A stretch of DNA of 52,285 bases from Methanoregula sp. (GCF_003170075.1 NZ_PMZU01000051.1:7586-59870); one strand, 5' to 3'. Positions 34,816 through 43,801 are shown, counted from the stretch's first letter. Numbers and translations are program-made. Notes: generated from the sequence alone by a model not told the origin.

Positions 34816-35193
34816 ATGAAACAAGGGCACAGAAACGGTGAGTACAGCGATCGCGAACAGGCTATCTTCGAAGCCGGGATCAAACTCGGGGCGCTCTACC
34901 ACCAGTGGGTCGGGACACCCATCTCGCAGGAATCGGCGGGAAGCGTGGAAGCGGCCATCGAAAAAGCCGTGATCCTCCAGCCTTTTGTCGAGGAGATCAT
35001 GGTGAGGCTCGACCGTTCCGTAATGAAAAAGAATGTATTCGGGTACAGCGAACTCTCCGGTCTGATGTTTAATGTGGAGATCGTGACCCGGGTGGGATTT
35101 TCGTATTGCCGGGCCGCTCTTGCACCGGAGAATGGTTATCCGCTTATGAGGATCGTGGAGTGCCATGAGATCGCGCCTCTTTCCGATAACTGA
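34816..35193 (+). CDS. mptD: Archaeal dihydroneopterin aldolase MptD
   Basis: 125 residues matching the small archaeal aldolase family (COG2098): FEAGIKLGALYHQWVGTP, a central ILQPFVE segment, and NVFGYSELSGLMFNVEIVT. It converts dihydroneopterin to 6-hydroxymethyl-dihydropterin in methanopterin and folate-like cofactor synthesis. I chose the ATG at 34816, which has GGGGTGA upstream, over the GTG at 34807. It follows mcm by 13 bp and overlaps the hydrolase gene by 29 bp. Confidence 0.88.
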   Translation: MKQGHRNGEYSDREQAIFEAGIKLGALYHQWVGTPISQESAGSVEAAIEKAVILQPFVEEIMVRLDRSVMKKNVFGYSELSGLMFNVEIVTRVGFSYCRAALAPENGYPLMRIVECHEIAPLSDN

Positions 35194-35992
35194 CGATCAT
35201 ATCCATTTCGATCCGGTGAACGGGCGTGGGGTCGAAGCGGCAAAGGATTTCCTGCACGCGGGCGGGACGCACATCTTCCTTGTCTCGAAACCTTCGTGGT
35301 CACTTGGGATCGTACCGACCTGTGGTGCCGATTACGTGAAAGTCTTTGACGAGACGCTCCGGGTTGCAGGAATGATCCGGGAAACCGGGCTTATCGTTTT
35401 TCCCATTCTCGGCGTGCACCCTGCCGAGATCAGCCGGCTCGCCGAGCGCATGCCGCTTTCCGAAGCGGTCGAGGTGATGAAAGGCGGGCTTGACTGTGCC
35501 GCGGGCTATGTCAGGGACGGCCGTGCCGTGGCGCTCAAGAGCGGACGGCCGCATTACGAGGTGAGCCCCGAGGTGTTTGCGGCATCAAACGAAGTGCTTT
35601 CCCACGCGCTCGAACTTGCAGCCGGATACCGGTGCGCCCTTCAGATCCACGCGGAGAGCGGGCCGTGCGCCGATGTTGTGGGGATGGCCGATGCTGTCGG
35701 TATGCCGGTCGGGCGCGTGGTCAAGCACTACGGTTCGCCCGAGACACCGCTCCACCCCTCGCTTGTCGCCCGGCACGAGGCGGTACCGGTCCTTGCGCGT
35801 GAGCGCCGGCCGTTTACTATGGAGAGCGATTTCATGGACGAGAACTCGCGGCCCGGTGCCGTGACCGGCCCCAAATCCGTCCCGAGGATCACAAAGAAAC
35901 TCCTTGAATCTGGAGAGATCACCGAGGAGGACTGCTGGCGCATCCATGCAGAGACCCCGGAAAAAGTGTATGGCGTCAGGATCACCCTGTAA
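35165..35992 (+). CDS. TatD-like metal-dependent hydrolase (COG1831-type)
   Basis: 275 residues of the amidohydrolase/TatD superfamily. Metal ligands fit DDHIHFD near the N-terminus, GVHPAEI, a Lys/Gly region ALKSGRPHYEV, LQIHAESG, VVKHYG and a terminal Asp in MESDFMDEN. Archaeal members of this group are predicted hydrolases of unknown substrate. The overlap with mptD suggests translational coupling, but a role in pterin metabolism is not proven. Confidence 0.8.
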   Translation: MRSRLFPITDDHIHFDPVNGRGVEAAKDFLHAGGTHIFLVSKPSWSLGIVPTCGADYVKVFDETLRVAGMIRETGLIVFPILGVHPAEISRLAERMPLSEAVEVMKGGLDCAAGYVRDGRAVALKSGRPHYEVSPEVFAASNEVLSHALELAAGYRCALQIHAESGPCADVVGMADAVGMPVGRVVKHYGSPETPLHPSLVARHEAVPVLARERRPFTMESDFMDENSRPGAVTGPKSVPRITKKLLESGEITEEDCWRIHAETPEKVYGVRITL

Positions 35993-36061
35993 CCGGCACC
36001 ACCTGCATACCTTGTTCCCGCTCCCATCTTTTATCTGGTGGCTCGGCAAAACAGCTGATCA

Positions 36062-36355
36062 ATGTATCTCAAAATCCACCGGTCGCCCGGAACGGGTGAC
36101 GTGGTTGCGGTTTGCGACCGCGAACTGCTCAATACGACCATTACCGACGGTAACCTCAAAGTAACCGTATCTGAATATTTCTACGGCACCACTCTTGTGG
36201 ACGAGGCGGTAGTCACAGAAGCCCTGAGCAAGGGTGACAACGTCAATCTCATTGGTGAACGCTCGGTTGGAGTTGCGGTAAAACTGGGACTTATCGCCCG
36301 GGCGGACTGTATTATGGTCGGCAGTGTGCCGCATGTCCAGATCTACAGGTTTTAA
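36062..36355 (+). CDS. DUF424 protein
   Basis: 97 residues. The sequence MYLKIHRSPGTGDVVAVCD and the C-terminal VGSVPHVQIYRF match the small archaeal DUF424 family, which is often encoded beside translation and ribosome-biogenesis genes; its function is not established. A TATA-like CTTTTATCTGG lies about 25-35 bp before the ATG, suggesting a leaderless transcript that heads the nmd3-taw2-coaBC run. Only 3 bp separate its stop from nmd3. Confidence 0.82.
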   Translation: MYLKIHRSPGTGDVVAVCDRELLNTTITDGNLKVTVSEYFYGTTLVDEAVVTEALSKGDNVNLIGERSVGVAVKLGLIARADCIMVGSVPHVQIYRF

Positions 36356-36358
36356 ACC

Positions 36359-37399
36359 ATGACAATCCAGGACCGGTTCTGCCCGAAATGTGGCAAACCT
36401 TCAGAGACAGACGGACTCTGCATGAGCTGCCGGGCAGCAGATACCCCGTGGGCCGTATGCGATACGCGGGTGGCAATCACCCACTGCCCCAGCTGCGGTG
36501 CGACCAAGCAGGTGAACACATGGACGGATACGGAACGTGATCAGGAGGAGCTTGCGCCCGACCTTGCACGGAGTGCGGTACACTTCTACCCTGACGTGAA
36601 GAAACGTTCGATTGCCGTGGAAGTGCGCAACATCAGCCCCAACCGGTCCCGGGCCTACCTCACGATCACTGGTACCCTATACGGGCTTTCCATGGAGAAG
36701 ACCTGCACGGTCGAACTGGTCTGGCACAAGGAGCAGTGCGACCGGTGCAACCGGATCACCGGTAGTTACTACGAGGGGATCGTGCAGGTGCGTGCGGACG
36801 AGCGCGATTTAAGCCCGTTTGAGTTGCAGTCGGCAGCAACCATTGCGACCCAGATTGAGGACACCCTCATCGCAGGGGGCGAGCGGCTCTCGTTTATCTC
36901 CGATATGACCGAGAACCGGGACGGCCTTGACATCACGGTCGGCTCGCAGCATATCGGCCTCTTAATCGCGCAGGGTATAACCGCGCAGTTTGGCGGGCGG
37001 TACTCGACTCACCCGAAACTTGTCGGCGAGAAAAACGGTCGGCAGATCTTCAGGATCACCTACCTTGTCCGCCTGCCCCGGTACCAGCGACATGATGTAG
37101 TCAAACTTGACCGTGTGTACGTTGAGGTGGAGCAGACGGACTCCCGGCATGTGCGGGTCTTCGACCTGTCCGAGGGCCGGAGCCGTTCTATAAAGGAGGA
37201 CGAGATCCGCCGGAAGATCGGCAATGCGCGGAATGCACAACCGGCGCTTGTCGCGTATATTGCGGGCGGGATGATGGGCATCCTCGACCCGGAGACCGGC
37301 GTGACAAAAGAATACCCAAAAAAGCCGTGGCAGACAATTGTTGCCGGGGAGAATGTGCAGGTACTCCGCGACGGGGACATCCTTGTCGTGATGAGGTAA
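36359..37399 (+). CDS. nmd3: NMD3 family ribosome-biogenesis protein
   Basis: 346 residues. Three Cys pairs at the N-terminus form zinc-binding sites (CPKCGKPSETDGLCMSC, CPSCGATKQ, CDRCNRITGSYYEGI), followed by the NMD3 core with GSQHIGLLIAQ. In eukaryotes NMD3 takes part in 60S subunit export; archaeal NMD3 is thought to act on the large ribosomal subunit. Length is normal for archaea, lacking eukaryotic export signals. It lies directly after DUF424 and 14 bp before taw2, a translation-related gene set. Confidence 0.92.
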   Translation: MTIQDRFCPKCGKPSETDGLCMSCRAADTPWAVCDTRVAITHCPSCGATKQVNTWTDTERDQEELAPDLARSAVHFYPDVKKRSIAVEVRNISPNRSRAYLTITGTLYGLSMEKTCTVELVWHKEQCDRCNRITGSYYEGIVQVRADERDLSPFELQSAATIATQIEDTLIAGGERLSFISDMTENRDGLDITVGSQHIGLLIAQGITAQFGGRYSTHPKLVGEKNGRQIFRITYLVRLPRYQRHDVVKLDRVYVEVEQTDSRHVRVFDLSEGRSRSIKEDEIRRKIGNARNAQPALVAYIAGGMMGILDPETGVTKEYPKKPWQTIVAGENVQVLRDGDILVVMR

Positions 37400-37413
37400 C
37401 ATTCCGGGACATT

Positions 37414-38292
37414 ATGCGAGCGCGGGCAGTCAGGACGGATCAACTGGCAGCGATCCGTGATGCAGACTGGGTCGATGTGACCCGGCGCCCTTACGTGAAA
37501 GGGGAAACGGCATGGGTGCCGGTGAAGAAAGGATTTTCATTCGAGCGCGAGTTTCCGGACCGGCACGCGTACAGCGGTCGCGGTTTTTTCATGCTGGGCG
37601 ATGTGGCGGTCATCCACGGGACCCGGCCTGTTGCGCAGGAAGTCGACGAGATCGTTAGTTTCCGCCACCCGCGCGGCATACTCTGGATCGAAGCGATCAC
37701 CGATGTGACACGCACCCCGGAAACGGAGTGCCTTTGGGGTGAAGTCGGGGAGGTGTGCCACCGGGAGAGCGGGTATACCTACCATCTCGATCCCCGAAAT
37801 GTGATGTTTGCGCAGGGGAACCGGGACGAGAAGATGCGGATGGCCCGGCTCATCCGCGAGGGGCAAAAGGATTGCCGGGTGGCAGACATGTTTGCCGGTA
37901 TCGGCTACTTCACGATCCCGATGGCGGGAAGCGGGGCCCGGGTCCACGCGATGGAGATAAACCCGGTCGCGTTTGAGTACCTGAAACGCAACATTGCGGA
38001 AAACGGGCTTGAAGAACGGGTGGAGGCTGTCTGCGGGGACTGCAGCACGCTCCTTTCCGGCGACTATGACCGGGTCATCATGGGGCATTTCGATGCCGTA
38101 AAAATCCTGCCCGCAGTCTTTTCTTACGTGCATGCGGGAAGTGTCCTCCACGTGCATAGCATCGGCGCTGCGACTGATGTGATCCGGAACTGCATTGAAG
38201 GCGCAGGTTTTTCTGCCTCCATCCATGTACATAAAGTTAAGAAATACCGCCCGCACACATGGCATATCGTGCAGGACGTGACCCTCGCATGA
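37414..38292 (+). CDS. taw2: tRNA wyosine-pathway SAM transferase Taw2/Trm5-like
   Basis: 292 residues of the Trm5/TYW2 family. The Rossmann-like domain has VADMFAGIGYFTIPMA and VHAMEINPVAFEYLKRNI, with HLDPRNVMFAQGNRDEKMRM just before it, which fits the Taw2 (aminocarboxypropyl transferase) group better than methylating Trm5. It would modify guanosine 37 derivatives of tRNA-Phe. The ATG at 37414 starts the conserved part. It overlaps coaBC by 4 bp (ATGA). The assignment to Taw2 rather than Trm5 is moderately certain. Confidence 0.78.
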   Translation: MRARAVRTDQLAAIRDADWVDVTRRPYVKGETAWVPVKKGFSFEREFPDRHAYSGRGFFMLGDVAVIHGTRPVAQEVDEIVSFRHPRGILWIEAITDVTRTPETECLWGEVGEVCHRESGYTYHLDPRNVMFAQGNRDEKMRMARLIREGQKDCRVADMFAGIGYFTIPMAGSGARVHAMEINPVAFEYLKRNIAENGLEERVEAVCGDCSTLLSGDYDRVIMGHFDAVKILPAVFSYVHAGSVLHVHSIGAATDVIRNCIEGAGFSASIHVHKVKKYRPHTWHIVQDVTLA

Positions 38293-39455
38293 CCGTACAG
38301 ACCCTTTCCGGAAAAGAGATCGTTATCGGCGTGACCGGGAGCATCGCGGCTGTCGAGACAGTAAAACTGATCCATGTGCTGCGCAGGAAAGGTGCGATTG
38401 TCCAACCGGTCATGAGTTCAGCGGCGCAGGGGATTATCCATCCCGATGCCCTGACATACGCAAGCGGGAGGCGGACGATCACCCGGCTTTCGGGCATGGT
38501 AGAGCATGTAACCTACTGTGGCGATTGCGGGAGCGCTTCGCTCCTGCTCATTGCGCCCTGCACGGCAAACACGATGGGGAAGATCGCGTACGGCATTGAC
38601 GACACCACGGTCACGACCTTTGCGACTACGGCGATCGGGAGCGGGATGCCGGTACTTGTTGTACCTGCGATGCACCACAGCATGTACCGGCACCCGGCGG
38701 TTGTCCGGAATATCAAAACCCTTGAATCATGGGGTATCGGGTTTGTCGGCCCGAGGATCGAGGAAGAGAAGGCAAAGATCGCTGAGATCGGTGAGATCGT
38801 ACTCCGGTGCGAACAGGTGGTTCTCGGCCGACCGCTTGCCGGGAAAACGGTGCTTGTCACGAGCGGGGCCTGCCGCGAACCGGTGGACGACGTGCGGGTG
38901 CTGACCACCCGGTCGAGCGGCAGGATGGGGCAGGAACTCGCGCTCGAAGCATACCGGCTCGGTGCCGATGTCACGGTTGTCCACAATGATACCCTTCCCT
39001 GTGTGCAGAACGTGCCGGTTGAGACATCGGGGGAGATGCGCGAAGCTGTCAGGAAATATCTGAAAAAAGGGAGTCCCGACATTTATATCAGTGCGGCTGC
39101 CATCTCGGATTTTGCCCCGAAGAAGGTTGACGGAAAGATCGTAAGCGGGAAGCCGGTCGCGCTTGACCTCTTCCCGCTCCCGAAACTGATCGATAATGTC
39201 CTGAAAAATACAACCAGGGTCATCGCTTTTAAGATCGGGAGAACGCCACTGCCGGAGGCAAAAGCGCTGCTCGCACGCGGCGCATGGATGGTGGTGACCA
39301 ACACTCCAGAAAGTATGGGTACTGCCACTGGCTCGTACCGGGTCCTGACTAAAAAGACAAAGACCGGCAAACCCGTCACAGGGACAAAAGAGGAGATTGC
39401 TGCTCTGATCTGGCAGGAGATCTTATCGGGTATGAGAAAAACCGATAACTCCTGA
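38289..39455 (+). CDS. coaBC: Phosphopantothenoylcysteine synthetase/decarboxylase CoaBC
   Basis: 388 residues, bifunctional. The N-terminal flavoprotein decarboxylase half (about 10-180) shows VIGVTGSIAAVETVKLI, the substrate motif region around LIAPCTANTMGKIAYG, and PAMHHSMYRHPAV. The C-terminal ligase half (about 190-385) shows VLVTSGACREPVDDVR, ISAAAISDFAPK and the C-terminal Lys-rich loop. It couples cysteine to phosphopantothenate and decarboxylates the product in CoA synthesis. It overlaps taw2 (ATGA) and lies upstream of the two archaeal pantothenate-pathway genes. Confidence 0.95.
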   Translation: MTVQTLSGKEIVIGVTGSIAAVETVKLIHVLRRKGAIVQPVMSSAAQGIIHPDALTYASGRRTITRLSGMVEHVTYCGDCGSASLLLIAPCTANTMGKIAYGIDDTTVTTFATTAIGSGMPVLVVPAMHHSMYRHPAVVRNIKTLESWGIGFVGPRIEEEKAKIAEIGEIVLRCEQVVLGRPLAGKTVLVTSGACREPVDDVRVLTTRSSGRMGQELALEAYRLGADVTVVHNDTLPCVQNVPVETSGEMREAVRKYLKKGSPDIYISAAAISDFAPKKVDGKIVSGKPVALDLFPLPKLIDNVLKNTTRVIAFKIGRTPLPEAKALLARGAWMVVTNTPESMGTATGSYRVLTKKTKTGKPVTGTKEEIAALIWQEILSGMRKTDNS

Positions 39456-39515
39456 CCGGTGTCTGCTCCGCACACCCCGGTGAGCACAACTCCTAAAAAA
39501 GCCTGACGTCCAACA

Positions 39516-40406
39516 ATGTATGACAGGTACCAGACTGCAATGACACCTGCATCCGTAACAGCATTCTGTCCCGGCCATATCTCCGGGTATTTCCGGAGAG
39601 TTGACGGGCGCGATCCGGCAACAACGGGGAGCATTGGCGCCGGTATTGTGATAAGCGAGGGGGTGACGGCGACCGTGAGACCTGCTGGCCGGTCATCGGT
39701 GGTTGTACGGATCCGGTCTACGGAAGGAGTGCCCCGGGAAGTCTCCCGCACGTCCCCCCCACTCTGTTCGGCGCTTGACCGGCTGGGTGTCGCCGCCGCG
39801 GTGGAGACGGTCTGCAGGCTTCCCATCGGCGCCGGCTTTGGCCTCTCGGCAGCAGCGCTGCTTGCCACGCTCACTGCTACAAATCGGCTTCTCGATCTCG
39901 GGTTGCCGGCCGATGAGATCGCCGAAGTGGCCCACGAGACAGAGGTGACCTTCCGCACCGGCCTCGGGGATGTCGCCGCGTGCCAGGGTGGCGGGCGCGT
40001 GGTGAGAACCGGCCCCGGCATCCACGGCACGATCTTTCGCAGTTTCGACCTCGATGCCCCGGTCTGTGCTGTCAGTTTCGGCCCGATCCATACACCGGAC
40101 GTGCTCGGTTCACCTCCACAGATGGCACGGGTGGCAGCGGCATTTCCCGCACGGCAGCCTGAAACGTTTACGGACTTTTTTGCCTGCTGCCGGGAATTTT
40201 CGGCTGGAAGTGGGCTGGAGACGCCGGCGGTGCAGCAGGTGCTTGCCGAATGCGATCGGCACCACATTCCGGTGGCCATGACGATGCTTGGTGAAGGGGT
40301 ATTTGCATACGGCAACCAGGCCCGCGACGTGCTCCGTCCGTTTGGCGAAGTTTACGAAATGGGCATGGCCGATGCCGGTGTACGCATCATGGAGGTTACC
40401 GCATGA
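39516..40406 (+). CDS. Pantoate kinase (GHMP family)
   Basis: 296 residues. SVTAFCPGHISGYF and the glycine-rich ATP loop PIGAGFGLSAAALL identify the archaeal GHMP-type pantoate kinase (COG1829), which phosphorylates pantoate to 4-phosphopantoate. A downstream ATG at 39540 is an alternative start; neither has a strong ribosome-binding site. The 4-bp overlap with the synthetase that uses its product, together with coaBC upstream, makes three consecutive steps of the archaeal CoA route neighbours. Confidence 0.92.
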   Translation: MYDRYQTAMTPASVTAFCPGHISGYFRRVDGRDPATTGSIGAGIVISEGVTATVRPAGRSSVVVRIRSTEGVPREVSRTSPPLCSALDRLGVAAAVETVCRLPIGAGFGLSAAALLATLTATNRLLDLGLPADEIAEVAHETEVTFRTGLGDVAACQGGGRVVRTGPGIHGTIFRSFDLDAPVCAVSFGPIHTPDVLGSPPQMARVAAAFPARQPETFTDFFACCREFSAGSGLETPAVQQVLAECDRHHIPVAMTMLGEGVFAYGNQARDVLRPFGEVYEMGMADAGVRIMEVTA

Positions 40407-41134
40407 TCCCCAGAGATCACCCCCGGTACAAGTCGCTTGTCACCCGCGAACACCTCGCAGACTGCGCACGAAAAGGCATCGTCTCGTGGGAAGGTCTTAC
40501 CTCTCACGGGCGCGGTGAGGCATTTGATTACCTGCTCGGTGAAAAGACCAGCGAGAGCGCCCGCAGGGCCGAACGTACGGCAGCCGCGCTGCTCCGCACC
40601 GCGAGTCGCCCGGTCATCTCAGTGAACGGCAACACCGCCGCTCTTGCAGCGCATGAGATCGCACTCCTCCAGAAGGCAAGCGGTGCACTTGTCGAGGTCA
40701 ACCTTTTCCACCGGACCCCGGAACGCGTGCAGCAGATCGAATCCCTGCTCCGCAAGGCGGGGGCCGATGTCTTCTCGGGCGAGGCCGAGCGCCTGCTCCC
40801 CCTCTCGCACGACCGGGCCTTCTGCCGGCGCGAGGGGATGTATTCAGCGGACGTGGTGCTCGTCCCGCTCGAAGACGGCGACCGGTGCGAGGTGCTTGTC
40901 GGGATGGGAAAAAAGGTGATCTCGATCGATCTCAATCCTCTCTCCCGCACCGCAAAGAAGGCGACCCTGACCGTCGTGGATGAAGTGACCCGGGCTCTCC
41001 CGGTGATTGCAGATGCCTGCAAGGCGCTCATGGATGAGGAGTGCCGCGCACTTGTCGCGGCGCTGGATAACCCTTCGTTCCTTAAGGAAGCACGGGATGA
41101 GATGGCAGCGAGGCTTTGGCATGCTCTGGACTGA
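40403..41134 (+). CDS. 4-phosphopantoate-beta-alanine ligase
   Basis: 243 residues of the archaeal phosphopantothenate synthetase family (COG1701). Signatures are HPRYKSLVTREHL and GRGEAFDYLLGE near the N-terminus, SVNGNTAALAA in the nucleotide-binding centre, and VISIDLNPLSRTAK. It joins 4-phosphopantoate and beta-alanine with ATP, replacing the bacterial PanC. It is coupled to pantoate kinase (ATGA) and overlaps the RFC-like gene by 14 bp. Confidence 0.93.
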   Translation: MIPRDHPRYKSLVTREHLADCARKGIVSWEGLTSHGRGEAFDYLLGEKTSESARRAERTAAALLRTASRPVISVNGNTAALAAHEIALLQKASGALVEVNLFHRTPERVQQIESLLRKAGADVFSGEAERLLPLSHDRAFCRREGMYSADVVLVPLEDGDRCEVLVGMGKKVISIDLNPLSRTAKKATLTVVDEVTRALPVIADACKALMDEECRALVAALDNPSFLKEARDEMAARLWHALD

Positions 41135-42119
41135 ACGTTACCGCCCGGCGCGGCTTGAAGATATACGGGGACAGGACCGGGTCATTCGGCTTCTTACCTC
41201 ATGTGCGGCCTCAGGAACGATCCCGCATCTGATGCTCACCGGCCCGCACGGGACCGGCAAGAGCGCGGCGATCCGGTGCTTCGCAGAGCGGCTGTATGGT
41301 GAGAACTGGGAGGCAAACACATCGATCTTCCAGACCGCCGACCTTTTTTCACAGGGGAAAAAACTGCTTGAAGAGGACGAGCGGTATACCCACCTGTACC
41401 ATAAGGGCCAAAGCCTGATTGTGAACTTTAAGTACATCCTGAAATGGTATGCCTCGATGCGTTCCCTCGATGCGGACTTCAAACTGATGGTCTTTGAGGA
41501 TGCGCATGCCCTCACCCGCGATGCACAACAGGGATTGCGTAGGATCATGGAGCAGTACAGCGGCACCTGCCGTTTTGTTTTCTCTACCACCAACCAGAGT
41601 GCGATCATCCCTGCGATCAGCTCGCGCTGTCTTCCGCTGTTCTTTGCACCGGTTGCATCAGATGTGCTTATTGCGCAGCTTGCGGCGATCCGGGAGCGGG
41701 AGCAGCAGGGCGCACATTTCACCTGCACAAACGACGACCTCGAGCTGATCGCCGAGGCTGCGCAGGGGGATGTGCGACGGGCAATCCTGATGCTCCAGGT
41801 CGCTTTTGAAGCCGGCTCGTGCAGCAACCTTGCCGAGTTGTCACAGTCGGAGACCGGCACGGTCGCTGCCTCGGCCCTCAACCTGTTGAAGGCAGGAGAC
41901 CTGCGGGGTGGTATTCGCCAGCTCGAGTTGCTGATGATCGATTACGGGCTCTCGGGCCGGGAAGTCCTCTTTGAGATCCGGACTATTGCCCAACGGGAGT
42001 ACAACCACCCGCAGCTTGCGCTTGCCCTCGCAGAGGCAGATGCCCGCATCGGGCACGCGAACAGCGAGTATATTCAGATCGATGCCTTTGCAACCAATGT
42101 AAAGGAGATCCTCTCATGA
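41121..42119 (+). CDS. Second RFC small-subunit paralogue, divergent
   Basis: 332 residues of the clamp-loader AAA+ family: LWTERYRPARLEDIRGQD, Walker A GPHGTGKSA, sensor 1 FSTTNQSAI and the arginine-finger motif SSRCLPLFF. Walker B reads FEDAHAL rather than the usual LDEADAL, so the Asp-Glu pair is shifted to Glu-Asp. A regulatory or non-hydrolysing subunit is possible. Methanosarcina and relatives also carry two small subunits. The chosen start at 41121 overlaps the CoA ligase gene and its stop overlaps the methyltransferase start (ATGA). Confidence 0.88.
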   Translation: MLWTERYRPARLEDIRGQDRVIRLLTSCAASGTIPHLMLTGPHGTGKSAAIRCFAERLYGENWEANTSIFQTADLFSQGKKLLEEDERYTHLYHKGQSLIVNFKYILKWYASMRSLDADFKLMVFEDAHALTRDAQQGLRRIMEQYSGTCRFVFSTTNQSAIIPAISSRCLPLFFAPVASDVLIAQLAAIREREQQGAHFTCTNDDLELIAEAAQGDVRRAILMLQVAFEAGSCSNLAELSQSETGTVAASALNLLKAGDLRGGIRQLELLMIDYGLSGREVLFEIRTIAQREYNHPQLALALAEADARIGHANSEYIQIDAFATNVKEILS

Positions 42120-42844
42120 GCACGGCAAAACAGGAGAAGATCCAGCAGCACTACGATGCGATTGCCGAAGTCTATGATACTCACTACGATTACCCGCGCG
42201 GGCGGTGCTACCATACGCATATCAGTCGTCATGTGATGGACACCCTGTCAAGTGGCGGCGCACTTCTCGATATCGGGTGCGGCACCGGCCTCTTTGTCGA
42301 GAAATATCTCCATAATGGCGGGACTGCCGTAGGTATCGACCTGAGCAGGAACATGATAGCGCGGGCACGGGGCCGTTGCGCGTGCTGCGATTTCACTCTC
42401 GGAACCGGTGAATCCATCCCGTTCCGTGACAACTCCTTTGACGTGATCTCAAGCATCCTTGTCTTCAGTTACCTGCGTGATCCAGTAGCCATGCTCCGGG
42501 AATCCTACCGGGTGCTGCGTCCCGGCGGAGCGATCTCGATTTGTACGCTCGGGAAAAAACTGCTCACCTCCGGCATCCCGGCCATCTACCATATCAGTGA
42601 GAAGATTCGAGTCAGGCATGTCGTGATGAAGGATTTCGGCGAGCACTACTACGACGAGAATGAGATGTATGATCTCTTCTGTGAGGCCGGGTTTTACGAT
42701 GTTCGGGTCAGCTGGTGCTCGTTTGCGCATATCGATATGATCGATCCGCTCTTCCATCTCGCGCAGCGGGTTGAACCCTTTATCGAGCGCCGGCTTCCAC
42801 AGCTGGCGTATAACATCTGTGTGGATGCAAGGAAACCCATGTGA
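42116..42844 (+). CDS. Class I SAM-dependent methyltransferase
   Basis: 242 residues. The SAM-binding signature ALLDIGCGTGLFVEKY (motif I), GIDLSRNMI, a motif IV/post region around DVISSILVFSYL and a RVLRPGGAISICT strand identify a UbiE/Methyltransf_11-type enzyme. The substrate is not readable; the C-terminal part (about 160-242) is less conserved and likely recognises it. It is translationally coupled to the RFC-like gene and closes this long run. Confidence 0.85.
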   Translation: MSTAKQEKIQQHYDAIAEVYDTHYDYPRGRCYHTHISRHVMDTLSSGGALLDIGCGTGLFVEKYLHNGGTAVGIDLSRNMIARARGRCACCDFTLGTGESIPFRDNSFDVISSILVFSYLRDPVAMLRESYRVLRPGGAISICTLGKKLLTSGIPAIYHISEKIRVRHVVMKDFGEHYYDENEMYDLFCEAGFYDVRVSWCSFAHIDMIDPLFHLAQRVEPFIERRLPQLAYNICVDARKPM

Positions 42845-42934
42845 TTGAGCGCGTTTTTTTGTGCGTAAGGGGGGAGAACCCCCTCCCCAACCTTTATCAG
42901 TCGCACGGCAGAATTAGATAAGGAGTTTTAACAC

Positions 42935-43276
42935 ATGGGCAAGACAGGTACAACCCTCTGGTCACAGGTGAAGGGCGTCAAGGGCCAGATCCGGCTCGTC
43001 CCGAAAAAAGAAGGCGAACGCAAGAGCCCGGGACCAAACCAGAGATTCAAATCAAGCATCAACTTAAAGAAAATCGATCAGGCAGCAGCTGAAGAGCAGC
43101 GCGGTGGCCGGGGTGGTGCACGGCGCGGCGGCAGCCGGGGCCGTGGTGGAAGACGCGGTGGCGACCGGTCCGGCGGCTCGGGCCTGAATGAATCTACTGC
43201 AAGCCCGCTCATCCGCAGGCGCATGCGCCGTGCGAAAGTCTCCATGCTTGGCGCGAAGGCAAAGGCCGCACGGTAA
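42935..43276 (+). CDS. DUF5350 methanogen protein with RGG-rich insert
   Basis: 113 residues, very basic. The N-terminus MGKTGTTLWSQVKGVKGQI and PGPNQRFKSS match DUF5350, a small family that I associate with methanogens. Residues about 56-80 form an Arg/Gly-rich run (RGGRGG, RRGG, RGRGG, RRGGDR) like the RGG boxes of RNA-binding proteins. A conserved basic C-terminus with SPLIRRRMRRAKVSMLGAKA follows. AAGGAG is the ribosome-binding site and CTTTATCAG a possible TATA box (42891-42899). A terminator follows, so it is expressed alone. RNA binding is inference. Confidence 0.78.
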   Translation: MGKTGTTLWSQVKGVKGQIRLVPKKEGERKSPGPNQRFKSSINLKKIDQAAAEEQRGGRGGARRGGSRGRGGRRGGDRSGGSGLNESTASPLIRRRMRRAKVSMLGAKAKAAR

Positions 43277-43324
43277 CCCGACAGCATTTCCTTACGACTG
43301 GCCCGTGATCGGTGGATAATGAAC

Positions 43325-43356
43325 GGGGCATGATCCTGCCCCGCAAGCAATTTTTT
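43325..43356 (+). terminator. Terminator after the DUF5350 gene
   Basis: GGGGCA (43325-43330) pairs with TGCCCC (43337-43342), followed by six T (43351-43356). Confidence 0.65.
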
Positions 43357-43435
43357 GACCCGTTTACCGGAGCATGTGCTGTGTGTTTTTTGTTTCAGCG
43401 GCTCCAATCATAATTATCATTTATCTCCAGTGACT

Positions 43436-43801
43436 ATGGTGAGTATGGATCTTCCAACCGCAGTGAAAAGTTACCAGTTCGGAGAACGGGCAAAATCCGA
43501 ACTGATTGTCGTCTCCCAGCTCTGTATGGCGCTCACCGGTTTTGCCGAAAACCAGAAGAGCGGCGGCAGGAAAATGCTGCTTCTCCTCATGGAGCAGGTC
43601 AGGAGCGAAGTGCTCTTCGCAGTAAAGAGCACTGGCGAGAGGGATTTCGAGCGGGCGGTAAATCTCTTAAATGATGCAATCTCTCTTGTCGAGAGCGACC
43701 AGCCCGAACAGGCCGTAGAGAAGCTCGCCGCGGCCATCAGCGCGTCCACCACCCCGGCGCAGGCAGCATGGCAGGTACTCTCGGATCATGAACTCCTCTG
43801 A
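43436..43801 (+). CDS. Small helical protein, unknown function
   Basis: 121 residues, predicted to be all alpha-helical and mildly acidic, with no Cys cluster or catalytic motif. I do not recognise the family. Start choices are the ATG at 43436 or 43445; the frame extends upstream to a TTG at 43355 but those residues look non-coding. Its stop overlaps the nitroreductase start by 14 bp, so it heads the operon that runs to DUF2070. A helper or binding role for the redox enzyme is only a guess. Confidence 0.65.
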   Translation: MVSMDLPTAVKSYQFGERAKSELIVVSQLCMALTGFAENQKSGGRKMLLLLMEQVRSEVLFAVKSTGERDFERAVNLLNDAISLVESDQPEQAVEKLAAAISASTTPAQAAWQVLSDHELL

